Source of the DNA: Prorocentrum cordatum
Taxonomy: Eukaryota > Sar > Dinophyceae > Prorocentrales > Prorocentraceae
Assembly: GCA_963575745.1 (NCBI GenBank)
Contig: CAUYUJ010014759.1
Span: 123,547-187,546 of the forward strand
DNA: 64,000 bases
Direction of reading: 5' to 3'
Positions 23,640-33,328 of this stretch are shown piece after piece. Both the position numbers and the translations under genes were made by a program. Each line of letters opens with the position of its first letter. Position 1 is the first letter of the stretch. The notes beneath the pieces were generated by a model that ran no database searches, was not told the DNA's origin, and was given only the letters and a program-made list of their open reading frames with translations.

Positions 23640-24055
23640 TGATGGTCTCCTGTACCCGGCATGGTCTCCTGTATGGTCTCCCGTATGGTTCCCCAGGGGG
23701 GGGGGGCCTTGGTCGGCCTTGGCATCGGTGACCCGATGGTCATCCGCACGGTCTCCCGCATGGTCTCGTCCCGCGGTCTCTCCCGCACGGTCGCCCGCAT
23801 GGCATCTTCCGTCGGGCTGGTCTCCGCCTGGTCTGCCGTATGGCCTCCTGTGGGGTCTCCCGTGGGGCCTCCCGTCTGGCCTTCCATCTGGTCTCCCAGA
23901 TGACCTGCCGCATTGGTCTGCCGTGTGGTCTCCCGTCTAGTCTGCCGTGCGGCTTCCCGCACGGTGTCTCGTATGATATCCTGGATGGTCTGCCGCATGG
24001 TTTGCCGCATGGTCTGCCGTGTGGTCGCCCGTACGGCTCCCCGCATGCTCAGTAG
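23640..24055. repeat. 12-bp minisatellite (GTCTGCCGCATG type)
   Basis: Units of 12 bases (GTCTCCCGTATG, GTCTGCCGCATG, GTCGCCCGTACG) repeat over about 400 bases with substitutions. Twelve is a multiple of three, so every frame reads a degenerate tetrapeptide repeat, for example TRQTMRQTMRQT on the minus strand. That explains the open frames without a gene. Confidence 0.8.
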
Positions 24056-24298
24056 AGCATGCTGCTCTCCGCTTTTACTAGGCGGTTGGGTTGTGCCGTT
24101 TGGGGGGCCCTCTGCCGCCACGGTGAAATCTGGGGCTCCCGGATTTTTGCTTGGGGGGCATCGTCGGCAGCTCAGGACAAAAAACTCCTGGGGTGGGAAG
24201 CTCGGCGTCGGCGCCGGTGCTTCCACTTGTCGAACACGGACCTCATTTGGGTCGGCCCCGCTCAGTCTGGCTTCGCCCCGCTCAGTCTGGCTTCATCT
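24056..24298. other. No gene seen; short tandem duplication
   Basis: CCCCGCTCAGTCTGGCTTC is duplicated side by side near 24256-24294, directly before the inverted repeat at 24299. Nothing else is supported. Confidence 0.5.
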
Positions 24299-24464
24299 CG
24301 GGTGTTGCTAGAAGTGCCCCTGGCCCAAGGTGCCCCCAGGATTCTCCGGGTGGCCCAGACGGCCTCCAGAGCACCCCTAACGAGGCCGAGAGGGCCCCAG
24401 GGGCCCCAAAATGGAGCCAAGAACTGGGGGTGCCTTGGGCCAGGGGCACTTCTAGCAACACCCG
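24299..24464. repeat. 40-base near-perfect inverted repeat
   Basis: Arm 24299-24338 (CGGGTGTTGCTAGAAGTGCC..) and arm 24425-24464 are reverse complements at 38 of 40 positions, separated by 86 bases. The loop contains GAGAGGGCCCCAGGGGCCCC. It could be a young foldback element or a transcribed hairpin. Confidence 0.75.
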
Positions 24465-24950
24465 ATCGTCCTGCTCGATCCGGCCTCGACGTCCGCCCTC
24501 GTCCTCTTGCTCCACAGCCCCTTACCGTGCGGACGAGGGCCTCCGGGAGGTGCCTCCGGAGGCAGCCTTCCCTCCTGCGCGCCGGGCGCCGGGCGCCGCT
24601 GCGGGCGCGGGCAGGGCGGCGGCGAGCCCAGGGGGAAGGAGAAGGGGGCGCGCCTTCGCAGAGGGCTCGAAAGTCCCCCAGCCTTCCGAGAAGTTCTCGA
24701 AGCCTTCCCCGAAGCCACGGAAGAGGGAAACGAAGCATGACATAAAAACATAACAATTCGGATGTCCGCGCGGACCTCCGAGTTTTTATGTTTTTATGCC
24801 ATTATTCGCAGACAGCTTCTTAGAATGCGCGCGAGAGCTTCTGAGAAGCCCCCCGCTTTGAGAGAACCTTCTCCTCCTCACTTCCCCCCTCGCGCGCCGC
24901 CCAGTTTGGTTCTTGGGGTCAGATCTCGGGTCACCGGCGGCTGTTCGGGA
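24465..24950. other. No gene seen
   Basis: GC-rich. GAGAGCTTCTGAGAAGCCC near 24834 echoes words at 21840. A short palindrome TCCGCGCGGA lies near 24768 (compare foldback family E). Confidence 0.4.
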
Positions 24951-24959
24951 CGGTCAGGG

Positions 24960-25230
24960 CCTCCCTGGAACGCTCTCGGCGAGGCGCAGCTGCTGGCAAG
25001 CATCCCGAGGCTGGGAAACCGCCGAGAACGGACGAGACCGTCCGAAAACCTGGCACCTCGAGCCTCGAACTTCGAGCCTCGCTCGCGCCCTCGGCGAGGC
25101 GCAGCTGCTGGCAGGCATCCTGAAGCTGGGAAACCGCCGAGAACGGACGAGAACGGCGGAAGACCCGGCACCTCGAGCCTCGAGCCTCGAGCCCCGCCCG
25201 CCGCCAGCGCGGGCCCTGCGGCGGCGGCGG
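24960..25230 (+). repeat. Tandem duplication, about 115 bp
   Basis: CTCGGCGAGGCGCAGCTGCT..GGAAACCGCCGAGAACGGAC occurs at 24977-25045 and again at 25092-25160, with a CTCGAGCCTCGA-rich linker after each. Confidence 0.7.
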
Positions 25231-25262
25231 AGCGGCGGAGAAGGCCTCCTTCTCATTTCCTT

Positions 25263-25534
25263 GAAGTCTACAGGAAGGATATTGAAGGGTGGTCCAAACA
25301 TAGTCCGGAGACGAGCTTTTGCCCATTTTGGAGCACTTTTTTTTTGTTGGGGGGGGGGGGGGGGGGCGTATATACATATATATATATATATATATTTATT
25401 ATATACAATATGTATTATTCAATATATACATAAATGTATATATATATGTATATATATATATATATATATATGTATTGTTTATTTGTTTTTTTTCTGTCGC
25501 CCAGAATCCGCCTGTAGGGGGACATGCCTTACCT
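25263..25534 (+). mobile_element. Foldback family A element with TA microsatellite inside
   Basis: The left end is degenerate (AAGTC..TACAGGAAGGATATT, GTCCGGAGACGAG). The right end (CGCCTGTAGGGGGACATGCC) is well preserved. Between them are a poly-G run and a TA/TATG microsatellite (about 25369-25480). Confidence 0.55.
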
Positions 25535-26136
25535 AACACTTCCCCCCCTGGCTCGCCTCCGACAGGAGGGCGGCGAGAAGCTCTCCTCCACGCTGTCCGC
25601 CACCGCCCCAGCGCTGAGCGGGTCCAAGGACCAGCGCCCCTCGCTGGGGAGGGAGGACCACCCGGAGATCTGAGGATAAAGTTTTTGTTCATGGGCGAAT
25701 CGTCCACCACCACTACCACATGTAGGACGGGGGAGAAGGGAGGATGAGGAGGTCCTCCTCCTCCCCCTCCTCGTCCTCGTCCTCCTCCTCCTCCTCCTCC
25801 TCCTCCTCCTCCTCCCTCTCCCACCTATGGTAGTGGTGGTGAAAGATGGGCCCATCATTTTTTCAATCCAGCGGCTTTTCCTTGATTTCGGCCTCTGGGG
25901 CCCCCTATCGTGGCCGGGGGCTATCAATAGTGGATCCGGGACGAAACGCCCCCCCCGGGGAAGGGGCCGGCACCTCCCTGGGGCCGCGGATGGATAAATC
26001 ATATCAGCGGATGTCAGGGTAGTTAGGGCTCTGAGTGCTCCGACAGTTTATGTCTATGCGTTTTCCAGCCACCTTCTGGTCGCAAGGTGCGGAAGGTGGA
26101 GGGTCAGGTCAGAAGGTCCAGGAATGACATTCTTTC
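25535..26136. other. No gene seen; CCT tract 25757-25815
   Basis: A CCT pyrimidine tract lies between CACCACCACTACCAC near 25710 and TAGTGGTGGTGAAAG near 25829, which pair weakly as an inverted repeat. No gene. Confidence 0.5.
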
Positions 26137-26141
26137 GACAT

Positions 26142-26188
<47 letters not shown>

Positions 26189-26326
26189 TTGTCGTCGTCG
26201 TCGCCGTCGTCGTTGCCGTCGTCGTTGACGTCGTCGTCGTTGTCCTGGTCGTCGTCGTCGTCGTTGTCGTTGTTATTGTCGTCGTTTTTGTCGTCGTCGT
26301 CGCCATTGGTCGTGGTCGTCGTTGTA

Positions 26327-26378
<52 letters not shown>

Positions 26379-26535
26379 AGGTGCCCGCGCTGGCAGCGTC
26401 AGGTCGAGCCGCCGCACGCGCCCCCGCGCCGCCCTGGGCCCCGCAGGTTATCCCGCGCTTCTGGACGCCCAAGCTGCAGGTGTGCTTGCCGCCCTGAGAC
26501 GACCACGACGACGACGCCGACGAAGAAGTTGACGA

Positions 26536-26567
<32 letters not shown>

Positions 26568-26885
26568 ACGACGACAAAAACGACGCCGACGACGCCGCCG
26601 ATGACGACGACAAAAACGACGACGACGACGTCAACGATGACGACGACGATGACAAAAACGACGACGACGGCGACGACGCCGACGACGCCGACGACGACGA
26701 CAAAAACGATGCCGACGACGCCGACGACGCCGACGACGACGACAACGATGACAAAAACGACGACGACGGCGGCGACGACGACAAGAACGACGCCGACGCC
26801 GACGACGACGACAAAAACGACGACGACGATGACGACAAAAACGACGACGACGACAACGACGACGACGGCGACGACGACGACCAGG
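26137..26885. repeat. Head-to-head GTC and GAC triplet arrays
   Basis: Positions 26137-26374 are GTC/GCC triplets. Positions 26500-26882 are GAC/GCC triplets interrupted by ACAAAAACG about every 50-70 bases. The two arrays are complementary to each other across about 125 unique bases, so the region could fold into a very long imperfect hairpin. Confidence 0.85.
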
Positions 26886-27370
26886 ACGCCTTCGCGTCGT
26901 GAAACATGTTTTTGTTTGTTTGTTTGTTTGCTGTTTTTTGGTGTGTTTTCGTTCGCCCTCGCTTTGCGTTTCTCTACTTTCGACCTCTGCAGCCCTCGCC
27001 AGGCCCAGGGGCCTTCAAGAGCCGACTCGGGACGAGCAAAACCGGTGCCAGGGAGATGGTCGGGACTTCTGGGGACCGCGCACGCATCGCAAAAGAGTGA
27101 GGACATCGCCCGCCAGAGGTTTCATCATGAGCACCTGGCGATGACGGGGCGTGACCGGGGAGGTGCCAGGGGCCCGATCATTTCACGGTTCGCGCCAGCG
27201 TCGCCCGGGCGTGCCTCAGAGAGGCTCATTCTCATAGGGCGCTGGCGCGAGCCATGACGTGACGGGGGGGGGTCGGGGCCAGTCACCAGCGTGATCGCGA
27301 ATGATAATCCAACGTGCTCCTTTCGTCTGTCGGACGCGTGGTGGCTCGAAAGAGTAAGCTTTCTTGTTGC
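26886..27370. other. No gene seen
   Basis: A TTTG/TTTGTTTG run lies near 26907-26930. GAGCCGACTCGGGACGAG near 27019 echoes words at 2575 and 53712. No supported gene. Confidence 0.45.
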
Positions 27371-27660
27371 CAGGCCTCCCAAATGGGGTCTGAGTAGATG
27401 GGATCGGAGGATCGCGCCACACCGCCGATGCATGGGCGATGCGATGCGGCTCGATGTGGAGCGCCCGATTTTTTCCACGCCGACGGCACCGATGTATCGC
27501 CGACGTCCCCGATGCATGTCTGACACCTTGGTGAGGCTTCGGGTTGCGGACAGCCCCTTGAGGCAGTCACGGCCGGCCTCAGTAGGTCCCCCCAGTAGCC
27601 TGGCGCGGCATCGGCGCCCAGTGGCGCCGCCGGAGGCGGCGCCAGGGTGTTTCTAGGCTG

Positions 27661-27840
27661 AAGTCGGGCCTGTCCCTTTACAGGAGGAATGTCCAAACGT
27701 AGTACACAAATAGTAAGGGAACCATTTTTTGAGTTTTTTTTTTTTTTTTTTTTTTTTTTGTTTTGGGTGCATTTTTGAACATGTTTGGGATGTTTTTAAT
27801 TTTTCGTCCAACGTCCCAATGTAGGGGGACTCGCCCGACC
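27661..27840 (+). mobile_element. Foldback family A element with poly-T interior
   Basis: AAGTCGGGCCTGTCCCTTTA on the left, inverted AATGTAGGGGGACTCGCCCG on the right, conserved inner words (CCAAACGTAGT, AATTTTTCGTCCAA), and a poly-T run of about 30 at 27731-27759. Confidence 0.65.
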
Positions 27841-27865
27841 GAAGTCTAGGCCTCGTAGATGGAGT

Positions 27866-27970
27866 CGGAGCAGATGGGGTCGAAGGATCGCGCCGCATCG
27901 CCGATGCTTCGCCGATGCATCGCCGATGTATCGCCGATGTGGCGAGATCCTCAGACCCCATCTACTCGGA
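27866..27970. mobile_element. Foldback family D element
   Basis: GCAGATGGGGTCGAAGGATC on the left pairs with GATCCTCAGACCCCATCTAC on the right. The interior is a CATCGCCGATG repeat. Relatives lie at 432-550 and 27385-27535. Confidence 0.55.
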
Positions 27971-28002
27971 CCCCATTTGGGAGGCCTCCATTTGAGGGGG
28001 AG

Positions 28003-28165
28003 GAGGAGGACCCAGAAATGCAGAAGGGGGAGGAGGAGGAGGAGGAGGAGGAGGAGGAGGAGGAGGAGGAGGAGGAGGAGGAGGTGGAGGAGGGAGGAGG
28101 AGGAGGAGGAGGAGGAGGAGGAGGAGGAGGAGGAGGAGGAGGAGGAGGAGGAGGAGGAGGAGGCC
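28003..28165. repeat. GGA polypurine array
   Basis: An almost pure GGA tract, broken only by GGTGGAGGAGG and short indels. Confidence 0.9.
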
Positions 28166-28737
28166 TCCAGTGCTGAGACCGCTCCCGGCCAGTCGGGGGG
28201 CCTGCTCGCCGGGGGGCTGTCCTGTGCGGCCGCCCGCGGCCCTGCCAGTTCTGCCGCCGCGCAGGGCCTTCGTCTTGCGCCTCTGGAGGCCCGCTTCGGG
28301 CCCCCGTTCGTCCCGGGGCACGGACGTCGAGGGTTCCCGGGGGGCCCCGTTGGTCTCGAGAGGGATTCGATGGAGGGCTTCTCCGCAGGGCTGAGGTGAC
28401 CCGTCCTCGTCCTCCTCCTCCTGCTCCTCCTCCTCGTGTCGCCTACGGCCCCGAAGGAACCCGTGCAGGATTCGAGCCTGTGGTCTAAGAAGAGACACGG
28501 CATGAGCATTAAAATTTTGGCGCTCCGCGCGCGTCAGGGAGGGGGTTCCAGCGCAGATCCAAGGAATCGAACCGTCGAAAGTTTATTTTAACGTAGTTTT
28601 TTCTCCACATGTTTCGTGGGGTTCTGGTTTTCTTCTCACCCGCGTCACCCGCGTTCCTCAGTCACACCTTCTCCTCCTCACCTCCGCCCGCACAGCACTG
28701 CTCAGCACAGCTCAGCTCAGCTCAGCACAGCACAGCA
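28166..28737. other. No gene seen; family E fragment and CAGCTCAG run
   Basis: Positions 28521-28590 match the right arm of the foldback at 13827-13955. Positions 28694-28737 are a CAGCTCAGCA microsatellite leading into the satellite that follows. Confidence 0.5.
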
Positions 28738-29049
28738 GGCGCAGGGCACGGCAGGCGTGGTACTTTCTCAACATATCTCCGCACACGCATCATATCTACG
28801 ACACGCTCACCACGCAACACATGCGCGACAATAGGAGGCGCGGCACTCTCTCCACACCAGAGGGGGCGCGCAGGGGGTGGTCTCTCACCGCGGCCGCTAT
28901 GCGCGCCTTTCGTCCAGGGCATAGCAGGCGTGACACTTTCTCGACACCGTAGGGGGTGCGCAGGAGGTGGTCTCTCACCGCGGCCGCTATGCGCGCCTCT
29001 CGTGCATGGGCATGGCAGGCGTGGCATATTCTGGACACCAGAGAGGGTG
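28738..29049 (+). repeat. 90-bp satellite, left part
   Basis: Units of about 90 bases carry CACCAGAGGGGGTGCGCAGG, GGTGGTCTCTCACCGCGGCC, GCTATGCGCGCCTCTCGTCC and GCATAGCAGGCGTGGCACTT. The array is cut at 29049 by the retroposed cDNA and resumes at 30090. Confidence 0.85.
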
Positions 29050-30089
29050 TCCGTAGCCATTTTGGCTCGAGCGGTTGCATGGTCTCGCCCGCTCGCGCTC
29101 CCTTCTCGGCGAGGCGCTGCTGCGGGATGGCGGGGCCTAGAGGGGCTCTCTCTGCTGCCGACGCGGCCCTCCTGGTGGAGGCCGCGGTGAGGGCAGCCGT
29201 GGGAAAGGGCGCCCCCCGACGCATGGCGGCGGCCATCGCCCGCTCCGCCATCTCTGCCGCGCTCTTCGCGCTGGCGCCGAGGCGGGGTGCGGCGGACGCC
29301 GAGGCGGAGGGTGAGGAGCCCGAGCACGACTGGGACCCAGGCGGAGCTCGTGGAGCTGAGCGCCAGGTCCGAGGAGACGATCGTGGAGGCGGAGCTGGTG
29401 CCGTCTTGGCGGCCAAAGCTGTGCGGCGCAGGCGTCGCCGCCAGCGGCTGGCTGAGGCGCGCAGGGCCGCGGCTGGGCAAGCTGCTGGAACCGCTGGTGC
29501 TGCCGCAGGTGGTGGCCCCGCGGCCGCCCCCTCGGCCGCCGTGGCGGCCGAGGCTGTCGACCTGGCCATGGAACAGGACGGCTTCAACACGCTCGACGAC
29601 TCCTGGGCTGACGCGCTCAGCCGCCCCTCGGCGCGGGGGCGGCCAGCGCGGCCGGCTGAGGCGCCCGTGGCGCCTGCGGCTGGCGGAGCGGCGGCCGCGT
29701 CGACGCCTGGACCCTAGCAGGCGATGGCGGCGCGGCCTTCGGCCCCCGTCGGGACGTCGGCCTCCTTGCCCTTCCTCGGCGGGTCCGTGGAGGAGCACGA
29801 GGCGCGGTCCGCCCTGTTGAAGCGCGCGGCGGCGATCATCTCGATCGGCCGCTGACCCGCTCGTCCTGTCCCTGGAATGCCTCTTCCTGGAGCTGGGCGG
29901 GGACGGGGGTGGTCGCGGCACCCCCGTGGTATAGTTCCGCGTAGGCTTGGGCTCGTCGCGGAGATCGGCGGTCCACAGTAGCGTTTCTCTTCTGAGGCCT
30001 GCAGGGCCGCCAGGGCTCTGCCTTGCACTGGGCCTGCCCCCAGTGCTCGAATCCTGTGGCCGCGGAGTGTTGAGCTCAAAAAAAACAAA
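29050..30089 (+). mobile_element. Retroposed spliced-leader cDNA (processed retrosequence)
   Basis: The insert starts with 22 bases matching the dinoflagellate spliced leader (CCGTAGCCATTTTGGCTC then GAG, where the known leader has AAG) and ends with an A-rich tail (eight A, C, three A; 30078-30089). The flanks are CACCAGAGAGGGTG (29036-29049) and CACCAGAGGGGGTG (30090-30103), a 14-base direct repeat with one mismatch that reconstitutes one satellite unit if the insert is removed. A leader, a tail and a target duplication together mean a trans-spliced mRNA was reverse-transcribed and inserted, probably by a LINE-type machinery. I infer that machinery from the signature; it is not visible in the window. 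Confidence 0.85.
29079..29855 (+). pseudogene. Coding part of the retroposed cDNA, unknown protein
   Basis: The first ATG lies seven bases after the leader. The frame runs 212 codons to a TAG at 29715-29717 and then stays open 45 more codons to a TGA at 29853-29855, so the TAG may be a later mutation (CAG next to CAG). The N-terminus is Ala-rich and alpha-helical in character (ALSAADAALLVEAAVRAAVG, then GAPRRMAAAIARSAI). A basic run follows (AVRRRRRRQRLAEARRA), then Ala/Gly/Pro linkers, an acidic patch (AMEQDGFNTLDDSWADAL), and after the TAG VEEHEARSALLKRAAAII. From memory, N-termini of this kind are frequent in dinoflagellate predicted proteins, but I cannot name a function. Third positions are strongly G/C. 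The remaining 220 bases before the tail would be 3' untranslated sequence. Confidence 0.6.
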
Positions 30090-30700
30090 CACCAGAGGGG
30101 GTGCGCAGGGGGTGGTCTCTCACCGCCGCCGCTATGCGCGCCTCTCGTCCAGGGCATAGCAGGCGTGGCATTTTTTCGACACCGTAGGGGGTGTGCAGGG
30201 GGTGGTCTCTCACCGCGGCCGCTATGCGCGCGTCTCGTCTAGGCGCAGCAGGCGCGGCATTTACTCGACACCGTAGGGGGTGCGCAGGGGGTGGTCTCTC
30301 ACAGCGGCCGCTATGCGCGCCTGTCGTCCAGGCTCATCAGGCGCGGCATTTTCTCGACACCAGAGGGGGTGCGCAGGGGGTGGTCTCTCACCGCGGCCGC
30401 TATGCGCGCCTCTCGTCCAGGTCATAGCGGGCGTGGCGCTCTCTCGACACCAGAGGGGGGGCGCAGGGGGTGGTCTCTCACCGCGTCCGCTATGCGCGCC
30501 TCTCGTCCAGGGCATAGCAGGCGTGGCACTGTCTCGACACCGTAAAGGGGTGCGCAGAGGGTGGTCTCTCACCGCGGCCGCTATGCGCGCCTCTCGTCCA
30601 GGGCATAGCAGGCGTGGCACTGTCTCGACACCAGAGGGAGTGCGCAGGGGGTGGGTACTCTCAGAGTGTAGGGCGAGCGGCATTTTTAGGAGGACGCAAG
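30090..30700 (+). repeat. 90-bp satellite, middle part
   Basis: Seven near-identical units start near 30090, 30180, 30270, 30358, 30447, 30538 and 30629. Each contains the GCGGCCGC octamer or a one-base variant. The last unit degrades after 30660. Confidence 0.85.
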
Positions 30701-31434
30701 GGTGCACAAGCCTGGGGGGGGGGGGGGGGGGCGCTATCATCATCATCATCCTCATCATCGTTATCCTCCTCCTCATTCTCATCATCATCTTCATCAAGAG
30801 CTGTAGCCATCCTGGCTCATGCAGGTCCACGCAGCTCGATAGGTGGACGATGGTGACCGCCAGTGATTCCCCGTCAAGGGTAAATTCCCTGTCGTGGCGC
30901 CCCAGATGCGCCATCACCGCGCTGCCACCTTCGCGCGAGCAGCTCAAGAACGCAATGTTGGAGATGGGCGCCGAGGTGAACCTAGATGGTTTGCGCGCGT
31001 GTGTTGTCGAGCATGGGAACGTTTTGGTACACAGCGCATTGATGCTTGCCAGCGACAGCCTCTGAGTTGGTGGCCTGGGGCGCTCCTCGCCAGGCGCGAC
31101 AATTTGCCGCGTTAACGAGGCGACGACGATGCAAGGAGGCAGTGCTTGGTCAGGTACTTGCAGAACCCTTCTTCCAGCGGGTTCGAAGCTGAGCAGCCGG
31201 GGGTGGCGGAGGGTGGCGATGGCTCGCCGTGGGTGAAAGTTCGGCGGGTCGGCGACGCCGGCAACGGGCGCGTTGCCGTCCCTGCGAGGGTCGCGCCCAT
31301 GAAGTCCACTCCCATGCAGGCCATCACTCCCTTGCGGTCCCCAGCAGTTCTGCTTGCTACCTCTGTTCGTTCCACGGGCGCCCCTCGCATTCAGCTGTCC
31401 CCTTAGCTGGCGGAGACGGACCGCCGTTGGGCAG
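30701..31434. other. Unassigned insert within the satellite
   Basis: This begins with a run of about 17 G (near 30714-30731) and a CATCATCAT tract, then about 620 bases unlike the satellite. Both strands stay open for long stretches: plus, LPPSREQLKNAMLEMGAEV; minus, EGGSAVMAHLGRHDREFTLD. Only one can be coding and I cannot decide which. No domain is recognised. A weak spliced-leader-like word at 30800-30821 has four mismatches and is not convincing. Confidence 0.4.
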
Positions 31435-31960
31435 CAGGGCGTAGCAGGCGTGGCACTTTCTGGATACCGTAGGGGGTGCGCAGGGGGTGGTCCCTGAGCG
31501 CGGCCGCTATCCGTGCCGGTCGTCCAGGGCGCGCAGCAGGCGTGGCACTTTCCCCGCGCCATAGGGGGTGCGCAGGGGGTGGCCCCTGAGCGCGGTCGCA
31601 ATCCGTGCCGGTCGTCCAGGGCGCTGCTGTCCGTGATGGTCGTCCAGAGCATGGCAGGCATGGCATATTCTCGACGCCACAGGGGGTTCGCACGGGGTGG
31701 TCCTTGAGCGCGGCCTCTATCCGTGACGGTGGTGCTCAGGGCACATGGGTGCGCAAGTTTGCAATCCGTGCCGGTCGTGCTCAGGGCGCAGGAGGATGCT
31801 GGTGGAGCAGGCGTGGCATATTCTCATAACCTTAGGGGGTCCGCAGGTGGTGGTCTCTGAGCGCGGCCACTGTCCGAGCTGGTCGTCCAGGGCGCAACAG
31901 ACGTGGCACTTTCTCGACTCCGTAGAGGGTGCGCAGGGAATGACCGCCGAAATCATTCTC
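31435..31960 (+). repeat. 90-bp satellite, variant right part
   Basis: Diverged units (CCGTAGGGGGTGCGCAGGGG, CTGAGCGCGGCCGCTATCCG, GTGCCGGTCGTCCAGGGCGC) start near 31468, 31558, 31677, 31830 and 31919. The sub-type differs from the left and middle parts (CTGAGCGC instead of CTCACCGC). Confidence 0.75.
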
Positions 31961-32044
31961 ACATGCTTCTCTTCAGCCATCATCACTCCATCCATAATAT
32001 AAGTCTGTGGGGGTCCTGGGGGAGTTTCTCTTCCTCTATGCAGA

Positions 32045-32150
32045 TTTTAGGTCGTGCATGTCCCCCATGCAGGTGGGTATCAGACGAAATATAGGAAATG
32101 CACTAACACAAAGTCAAACATAGTCCACGCATGGTCGAACATTGCCCCCC
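32045..32150 (-). mobile_element. Foldback family A element, first half (split)
   Basis: TTAGGTCGTGCATGTCCCCC is the family A right end in reverse orientation. The element is broken at about 32150 by CME blocks, and its other half is at 34441-34490. Confidence 0.55.
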
Positions 32151-33328
32151 TTTTTTCCCGGAAAGGGCGTAGGCCCAGGGTTCTCTTTTAGTAGGTAAAC
32201 CTGTCCCCCGGTGCCTGCTTGAAGGAGGCCGGCGAATTTTTTCCCTGATAAATAACGAGCCGGCGAATTGCCGGCGAATTTTTTCCCGGAAAGGGCGTAG
32301 GCCCAGGGTTCTCTTTTTAGTAGGTAAACCTGTCCCCCGGTGCCTGCTTGAAGGAGGCCGGCGAATTTTTTCCCTGATAAATAACGAGCCGGCGAATTGC
32401 CGGCGAATTTTTTCCCTGATAAATAACGAGCCGGCGAATTGCCGGCGAATTTTTTCCATGATAAATAACGAGCCGGCGAATTAAAATTTGAGGATGTCTC
32501 GAGCGAAACGCTTGTTTTTGAGGCCGGCGAATTAAAATTTGAGGATGTCTCGAGCGAAACGCTTGTTTTTGAAATCCCGACTTCACCACACCCCAGCACG
32601 ACCACGACCCACAGCACGACCACACCCCAGCACGACCACGCCCCAGCACGACCACGCCCCAGCACGACCACGCCCCAGCACGCCTCCACGCCCCAGCACG
32701 ACCCCCCAGCAAGACCACACCCCAGCACGACCACACCCCAGCACGACCTCACCACAGCACGACCACACCCCAGCACGACCACGCCCCAGCACGACCACGC
32801 CCCAGCACGACCACCCCCCCAGCACGACCACACCCCAGCACGACCACACCCCAGCACGACCACACCCCAGCACGACCCACACCCTAGCAAGACCACACCC
32901 CAGCACGACCACACCCCAGCACGACCTCACCACAGCACGACCACACCCCAGCACGACCACGCCCCAGCACGACCACGCCCCAGCACGACCACGCCCCAGC
33001 ACAACCACCCCCCAGCACGACCACCCCCCCAGCACGACCACACCCCAGCACGACCACCCCCCAGCACGACCACACCCCAGCACGACCACTCCCCAGCACG
33101 ACCACACCGCCTTGGTTGAGTGGTTGCCTGTCGTCGTGGAATGTTTCGTGGGGTGTCTCGTGGAATGTTTCGCGGGGTGTCTCCTGGAATGTTTCGTGAG
33201 GTGTCTCGCGGAATGTTTCGTGAGGTGTCTCGTGGGATGTTTCGTGAGGTGTTGCCCCGTTGGGTATCGTGAAAACGTGCCCATGCTCCACATGTCTATA
33301 TCCCTTTCCGGGTTCGTGGGTCCATCAT
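32151..33328 (+). mobile_element. CME block 1 (compound minisatellite element)
   Basis: The CME parts in order are: a T-run plus CCCGGAAAGGGCGTAGGCCC; a 42-bp tandem unit (GCCGGCGAATTTTTTCCCTG, ATAAATAACGAGCCGGCGAATT); AAAATTTGAGGATGTCTCGA with GCGAAACGCTTG; a 16-bp minisatellite (CAGCACGACCACACCC); CGCCTTGGTTGAGTGGTTGC; 24-bp repeats (GGAATGTTTCGTGGGGTGTC); and a tail CCATGCTCCACATGTCTATA.. ending CCATCATG. The front part is duplicated in this copy (second start near 32285). No protein is encoded. Confidence 0.7.

Larger units (their letters stand above)
27371..27995. repeat. Large inverted repeat enclosing a family A element
   Basis: GCCTCCCAAATGGGGTCTGA (27371 onward) pairs with the inverted TCGGACCCCATTTGGGAGGC (about 27966-27990). 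About 37 of 42 positions match overall. Family A element 27661-27840 lies between the arms. Confidence 0.6.

Noticed and set aside
30800-30821. Second spliced-leader-like word (GTAGCCATCCTGGCTC)
   Set aside because: It has four mismatches to the leader, no recognisable tail or target duplication, and an upstream CATCATC tract. It may be chance.
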